Positions 60,852 to 64,000 of a stretch of 64,000 bases of DNA are shown in pieces; within the stretch, counting starts at the first letter, position 1, and every line of letters starts with the position of its first letter. The notes beneath the pieces are model-generated. The model saw only the letters and a program-made list of their open reading frames with translations. It had not been told where the DNA came from and ran no database searches. Location: positions 19,530 to 83,529 of the forward strand of contig NZ_LMMJ01000002.1 of assembly GCF_001422205.1 (NCBI RefSeq), in the 5' to 3' direction. Both the position numbers and the translations under genes were made by a program. The stretch comes from Curtobacterium sp. Leaf261. Lineage in GTDB: Bacteria; Actinomycetota; Actinomycetes; Actinomycetales; Microbacteriaceae.

Positions 60852-61913
60852 TCAGCCGCTCCCGGCTCCGGTCCCGGTCCCGGTCCCGGTCCCGTTTCCC
60901 GCTCGCGTGCGGGAGCCGTTGCCGGCGCCGTCGCCGGTCAGCCAGCCCGGTCGGACGAACCCGGTCTCGTACGCGAACACCGCCGCCTGGACACGCGACG
61001 TCGTCCGGGTCTTCGTGAGCACGCTCGAGATGTGCGTCTTCACGGTCGCTTCACTCAGCCAGAGTTCCGCCGCGATCGCAGCGTTGCTCGACCCGCGGGC
61101 GACAGCGCCGAGGACCTCTCGCTCCCGGGCGCTGAGACTGTCGAGGAGCGCCCGCTGACCGGCATCGACGGGCGGTTCGCCCGCCGCAGTGCTGTCCTTC
61201 GCGCTCGTGCTGTCCGTGCTGGTCCTGCCGCCCGCGTCCCTCGTGCCGTCGGCGCCGGCCGTGCCATCGACGTTCGGTGCGCTACCGACGGTCGGTGCGC
61301 CACCGACGGTCGGTGCGCCATTGGTCCCGACCGCGGCGCGTGCTCCGAGGCCCTCCGCGAGCCGGTGTTCGAGCAGGGCCCTGGTCATCGACGGGTCGAT
61401 CAGCGTGTCACCCGCGAAGGCGGTCCGTACGCCGGCGGTCAGCAGGTCGGGTCCGGCGTCCTTGAGCAGGAAGCCGAACGCGCCGGCGCGGACGCTGTCG
61501 AGCAGGTACTCCTCGTCGTCGAAGGTCGTGACGATGACGACAGCACCGGCGGTTCCGGCGGCAGTGATCGCCTCGGTCGCAGCGATCCCGTCCATTCCGG
61601 GCATGCGGATGTCCATCAGGACGACATCGGGACGGAGACGTGCGGCCTCCGCCACGGCGTCGGCGCCGTTGGCGGCCTCGGCGACGACGGTCATGCCGGG
61701 CTCGCTGCTGAGGATCATCCCCAGGCCCATGCGGATCATCGGCTGGTCGTCCACCAGCATCACCCTGATGTCGGGACCGGCGTCCGTGGTGCGGCCGGCG
61801 TACGGGTCGGAGGTCGTCGACGGGGTCGGGTCGGTGTCGCTCGACCCGGGCGTGGTCGACGGAATGGTCGACGGGTTCCGGTGGGAGTCGCTCGATCCGG
61901 GGGTGGTCGTCAT
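60852..61913 (-). CDS. NarL/LuxR-type response regulator
   Basis: 353 aa against about 220 usual. A 48-residue Ser/Thr/Pro-rich N-terminal tail precedes the receiver domain (VMLVDDQ with Asp55-Asp56; phosphoacceptor Asp101 in LMDIRMPG; LLKDAG). An inserted linker of about 70 residues contains repeated APTVG units. The LuxR helix-turn-helix (LSAREREVLGAVARGSSNAAIA and VKTHISSVLTK) is followed by an Asn/Gly/Thr tail encoded by GGTCCC hexamers (60868-60898). It overlaps the upstream kinase by ATGA. Target genes unknown. Confidence 0.92.
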   Translation of the reverse strand: MTTTPGSSDSHRNPSTIPSTTPGSSDTDPTPSTTSDPYAGRTTDAGPDIRVMLVDDQPMIRMGLGMILSSEPGMTVVAEAANGADAVAEAARLRPDVVLMDIRMPGMDGIAATEAITAAGTAGAVVIVTTFDDEEYLLDSVRAGAFGFLLKDAGPDLLTAGVRTAFAGDTLIDPSMTRALLEHRLAEGLGARAAVGTNGAPTVGGAPTVGSAPNVDGTAGADGTRDAGGRTSTDSTSAKDSTAAGEPPVDAGQRALLDSLSAREREVLGAVARGSSNAAIAAELWLSEATVKTHISSVLTKTRTTSRVQAAVFAYETGFVRPGWLTGDGAGNGSRTRAGNGTGTGTGTGAGSG

Positions 61914-63415
61914 GCGGTTCCGTTCCGTTCTGTGGCGAGGCGTGGCTCCGATCCAGGGGCGCTGCCGGGTGCCCCGCAGCGATCGGGCGACCAGCGCAGG
62001 AGGGTCTCGAGCTCTGCCGACCGAGCGCGGGCGGCGATGGGGGAGCGCTCAGCGGGAGGTTCCTCGACGCGGTGCACCGCCACCTCGTGGGATGGTTCGT
62101 CAGGGCGCGGCTCGTCAGGGTTCCCGCGCGCGGCGGGCATGACGAGTTCGACCCGCCATCCGTGCAGCACCGGGCCGGCGACGAGCCGCGCGCCGACGGC
62201 CTCGGCGCGCTCCTGCATCCCTCGGATCCCGGCACCGCCCGATCCGAACGCCCCGGCACGGCGCTCCGCGACCGGGAGGCCCGACGCGATGGCCCCGTCG
62301 TCCTCCACCAGGAGCACGACATCGTCTGCGATCGGCAGGAGCGCGACGTGGACCGTGGCGGCGTCGGAGTGGATGAGGACGTTCGTCAGGGCTTCCTGGC
62401 AGACGCGCAGGAGCGCGAACTCCTGCAGCGCACTGAGCCCTGGTGGCACGGCGAGGTCCGTCACCACGGAGAGACCGGCGCCGCGGACGCGATCCACCAC
62501 CTCGTCGAGTGCGGGAGCCAGCTGCAGCGGGGCCTCGGTGGTCCCGGCGCCGTCGCTCCCCCGCAGCACCCTGACGACGTTCCGCATCGCGGTCAGCGCC
62601 TCTTGTCCGCTCGACGCGATCCACTCGACGGTGTTCCGGAGTTCCTCGGGACGCGTGTCTGAGATGCGAGCGGCACCCTGGGCACGGATGACCATGGCGG
62701 AGATGTGGTGCGCGACGACGTCGTGGATCTCTCGGGCGATCGCCGTTCGTTCCTCCGTTGCGATCCGCTCACGATCCGCCTCCCGGAGCCGCTCGAGCTC
62801 GAGGTTCCGACGGCGGAGCTCCTCGGCGTCGCGGCGCTGTGTGAACGATGCGCGGCCGAGCATCCCTGCGACGAGGACGATGCAGAACGCCAGGGCCCGG
62901 ATCGAGAGGTTCTCGGCCTGCAGACCCTGGGCGAGTGCTTCGATCGACGGGTTCGTCCAGACCCAGAAAGGGATCATCGCCGACAGAGCGCTCACGGCGG
63001 TCAAGGGCACGGTGACGAGCGGCCGGAGTCCACCGCTCGCGGCGAGGAAGGCAGCGATCCCGAGCGGGATGAGACGCACCTCGGAGACCGAGAAGTACCA
63101 CCCGGGCCACCCGACGACGATCGCGACACCGAGCAGGAGACCGAGCGGCACCCGACGGCCGACCCCGATCGCAACAGCCGAGAGTGCCGCTGCCCAGACG
63201 TAGTAGTCGACGCGGTACGGGTACCAGGGAAGCTGACGAGCGAGGCCGATCGCAGTGACACCGACCCCGAAGACGATGACAGCCCGGGTGATGCTGCGGA
63301 GCACCGGGTGCCGTCGGAACCAGGTGACGGCTGCCGATCGGAGGCGCACGAGTGCCCGGAGCACGTCCGACACGATCACCGGGGTTGCTCGAGCAGGCGC
63401 AGTCTCTTCAGGCAC
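61910..63415 (-). CDS. Sensor histidine kinase, HisKA_3 (NarL-type) family
   Basis: 501 aa. Several N-terminal membrane segments (about residues 43-190, including the region with LPWYPYRVDYYVWAAALSAVAIGVG) sense an unknown signal. A coiled coil leads to the phosphoacceptor H231 in AREIHDVVAHHIS, and the HATPase_c domain ends GGAGIRGMQERAEAVGARL. Long acidic/Arg-rich C-terminal tail. GTG at 63415 is 6 nt from TAGCGT (63422-63427, minus strand). Cognate regulator directly downstream. Confidence 0.92.
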   Translation of the reverse strand: MPEETAPARATPVIVSDVLRALVRLRSAAVTWFRRHPVLRSITRAVIVFGVGVTAIGLARQLPWYPYRVDYYVWAAALSAVAIGVGRRVPLGLLLGVAIVVGWPGWYFSVSEVRLIPLGIAAFLAASGGLRPLVTVPLTAVSALSAMIPFWVWTNPSIEALAQGLQAENLSIRALAFCIVLVAGMLGRASFTQRRDAEELRRRNLELERLREADRERIATEERTAIAREIHDVVAHHISAMVIRAQGAARISDTRPEELRNTVEWIASSGQEALTAMRNVVRVLRGSDGAGTTEAPLQLAPALDEVVDRVRGAGLSVVTDLAVPPGLSALQEFALLRVCQEALTNVLIHSDAATVHVALLPIADDVVLLVEDDGAIASGLPVAERRAGAFGSGGAGIRGMQERAEAVGARLVAGPVLHGWRVELVMPAARGNPDEPRPDEPSHEVAVHRVEEPPAERSPIAARARSAELETLLRWSPDRCGAPGSAPGSEPRLATERNGTA

Positions 63416-63590
63416 GCGATCACGCTAGCCGGGGGAGGACGGCGACGGACCGGCCGAAGGGCTGATCTGTGGACGGCGCACACACAGTCGTCACTGGGGA
63501 GGGCGGACCTCCGGGATGGGTCCGCGAATCGCTCTCATCACTCAGCGGTGCCCGACTCTGAGGACACGACACGCCCGGGACAGCCCCGGC

Positions 63591-63620
63591 TTGGTCCACT
63601 AGGCATGGTGTGCGTAAAGT
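63591..63620 (+). promoter_or_regulatory. Upstream candidate rRNA promoter
   Basis: -35 TTGGTC (63591-63596), 18-bp spacer, -10 TAAAGT (63615-63620). Less certain than the next promoter. Confidence 0.4.
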
Positions 63621-63800
63621 ATCTCCTCGTCACCCCATAGGTACGGCGGAGCGGCTGAGACAGTCCGGGACAGTGTGCAAACACGACACCGATGCAGTCC
63701 AGACCTCGTCGGTCTCAAGCGGGACCGCCCCATTTTCTCCTGATCTTCGTGATCATCAGTCCGGGGTGTGCTCTGTTCACTCGCTTGTCGGTCTCCGGAC

Positions 63801-63828
63801 TTGACAACAGCGGACATGGTGATAAGGT
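63801..63828 (+). promoter_or_regulatory. Main rRNA operon promoter
   Basis: Consensus -35 TTGACA (63801-63806), 16-bp spacer, -10 TAAGGT (63823-63828), followed by a leader with the actinobacterial pre-16S sequence. Confidence 0.8.
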
Positions 63829-64000
63829 TGGAAAGTTGCCCGGGCGGGCATCCTGCAAAGGAGCGCAGCCCGGTGCGTCTGGTCCTTGAGAACTCAACAG
63901 CGTGCACATTGTCAATGCCAATTTATTGACCTCGTGCGATGATCCTGATCTTTTCGGTTGGGGGAGTCGTTCGGAGACAATTCCTTTGGATTGAATGATG
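63829..64000 (+). other. rRNA leader upstream of 16S (gene outside window)
   Basis: CTTGAGAACTCAACAG (63885-63900), typical just upstream of actinobacterial 16S genes and probably including the antitermination boxA, and TTGTCAATG/TTTATTGAC complementary segments that may form the RNase III processing stem. The GC drops sharply. The mature 16S has not begun by base 64000. Confidence 0.75.

Noticed and set aside
59994..63203. 1069-codon open frame on the plus strand
   Set aside because: Antisense to the HD-fold gene and two-component genes and passes through the 21-bp repeats; shadow frame.

Overview
The window is very GC-rich (about 70 percent by eye) with codon use strongly biased to G/C in third positions. 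It carries a monomeric NADP isocitrate dehydrogenase, many promoters whose -10 box lies only 6-7 nt upstream of the start codon (leaderless mRNAs), and at its right end a typical actinobacterial 16S rRNA leader. This points to Actinomycetota, most likely Microbacteriaceae (Curtobacterium-like). The genus is an inference; no database was searched.

Layout. 1-9.4 kb: a carbohydrate island with a 3' fragment of xylulokinase, an Abi_2/HEPN (AbiF-type) defence gene with a strong upstream hairpin, a LacI regulator, and a divergent sugar-ABC-transporter/GH3 operon (bxlEFGA-like) with a visible LacI-type operator. 9.5-16 kb: small redox genes, each paired with a regulator (SDR/XRE, aldo-keto reductase/MerR-epimerase, TetR/NmrA-like reductase). 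16-24 kb: a fused heterodimer-type ABC exporter, a DUF4304 gene, a membrane esterase and L-serine dehydratase. 24-32 kb: Kup K+ transporter, the prs-nadV-nrtR NAD salvage operon with a candidate operator, and a Na+/H+ antiporter. 32-43 kb: isocitrate dehydrogenase, a DUF4240 lipoprotein, UvrA2, DinB, a nucleotidyltransferase, DUF2071 and YcxB-like proteins, and a Gfo/Idh/MocA-ThuA sugar operon. 43-54 kb: secreted GH76 mannanase, an APH-like kinase, an OpuC/ProX-type osmoprotectant ABC operon and a MacB-type ABC pair. 54-63.4 kb: a putrescine/GABA-type pair (gabT and amine oxidase), small proteins, an AroE-like dehydrogenase, an HD-fold protein and a NarL-type two-component system. 63.4-64 kb: promoter and leader of an rRNA operon whose 16S gene begins beyond the window.

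Two features stand out. First, the Abi_2 gene has the HEPN RNxxxH motif and is preceded by a -10 box and a 9-bp-arm hairpin with a U-run, the layout of AbiF toxin plus structured-RNA systems. Second, intergenic space is filled with at least four unrelated families of palindromic repeats. Every convergent gene junction longer than about 100 bp carries one, and two copies or half-copies are translated inside genes. Short in-frame tandem repeats (mostly 6-mers) also recur at gene ends and in one promoter.

About 25 genes have a TAnnnT-like box ending 6-7 nt before ATG/GTG. I used this to fix starts (lacI-type gene, fused ABC exporter, the YcxB-like gene, sdaA, histidine kinase and others).
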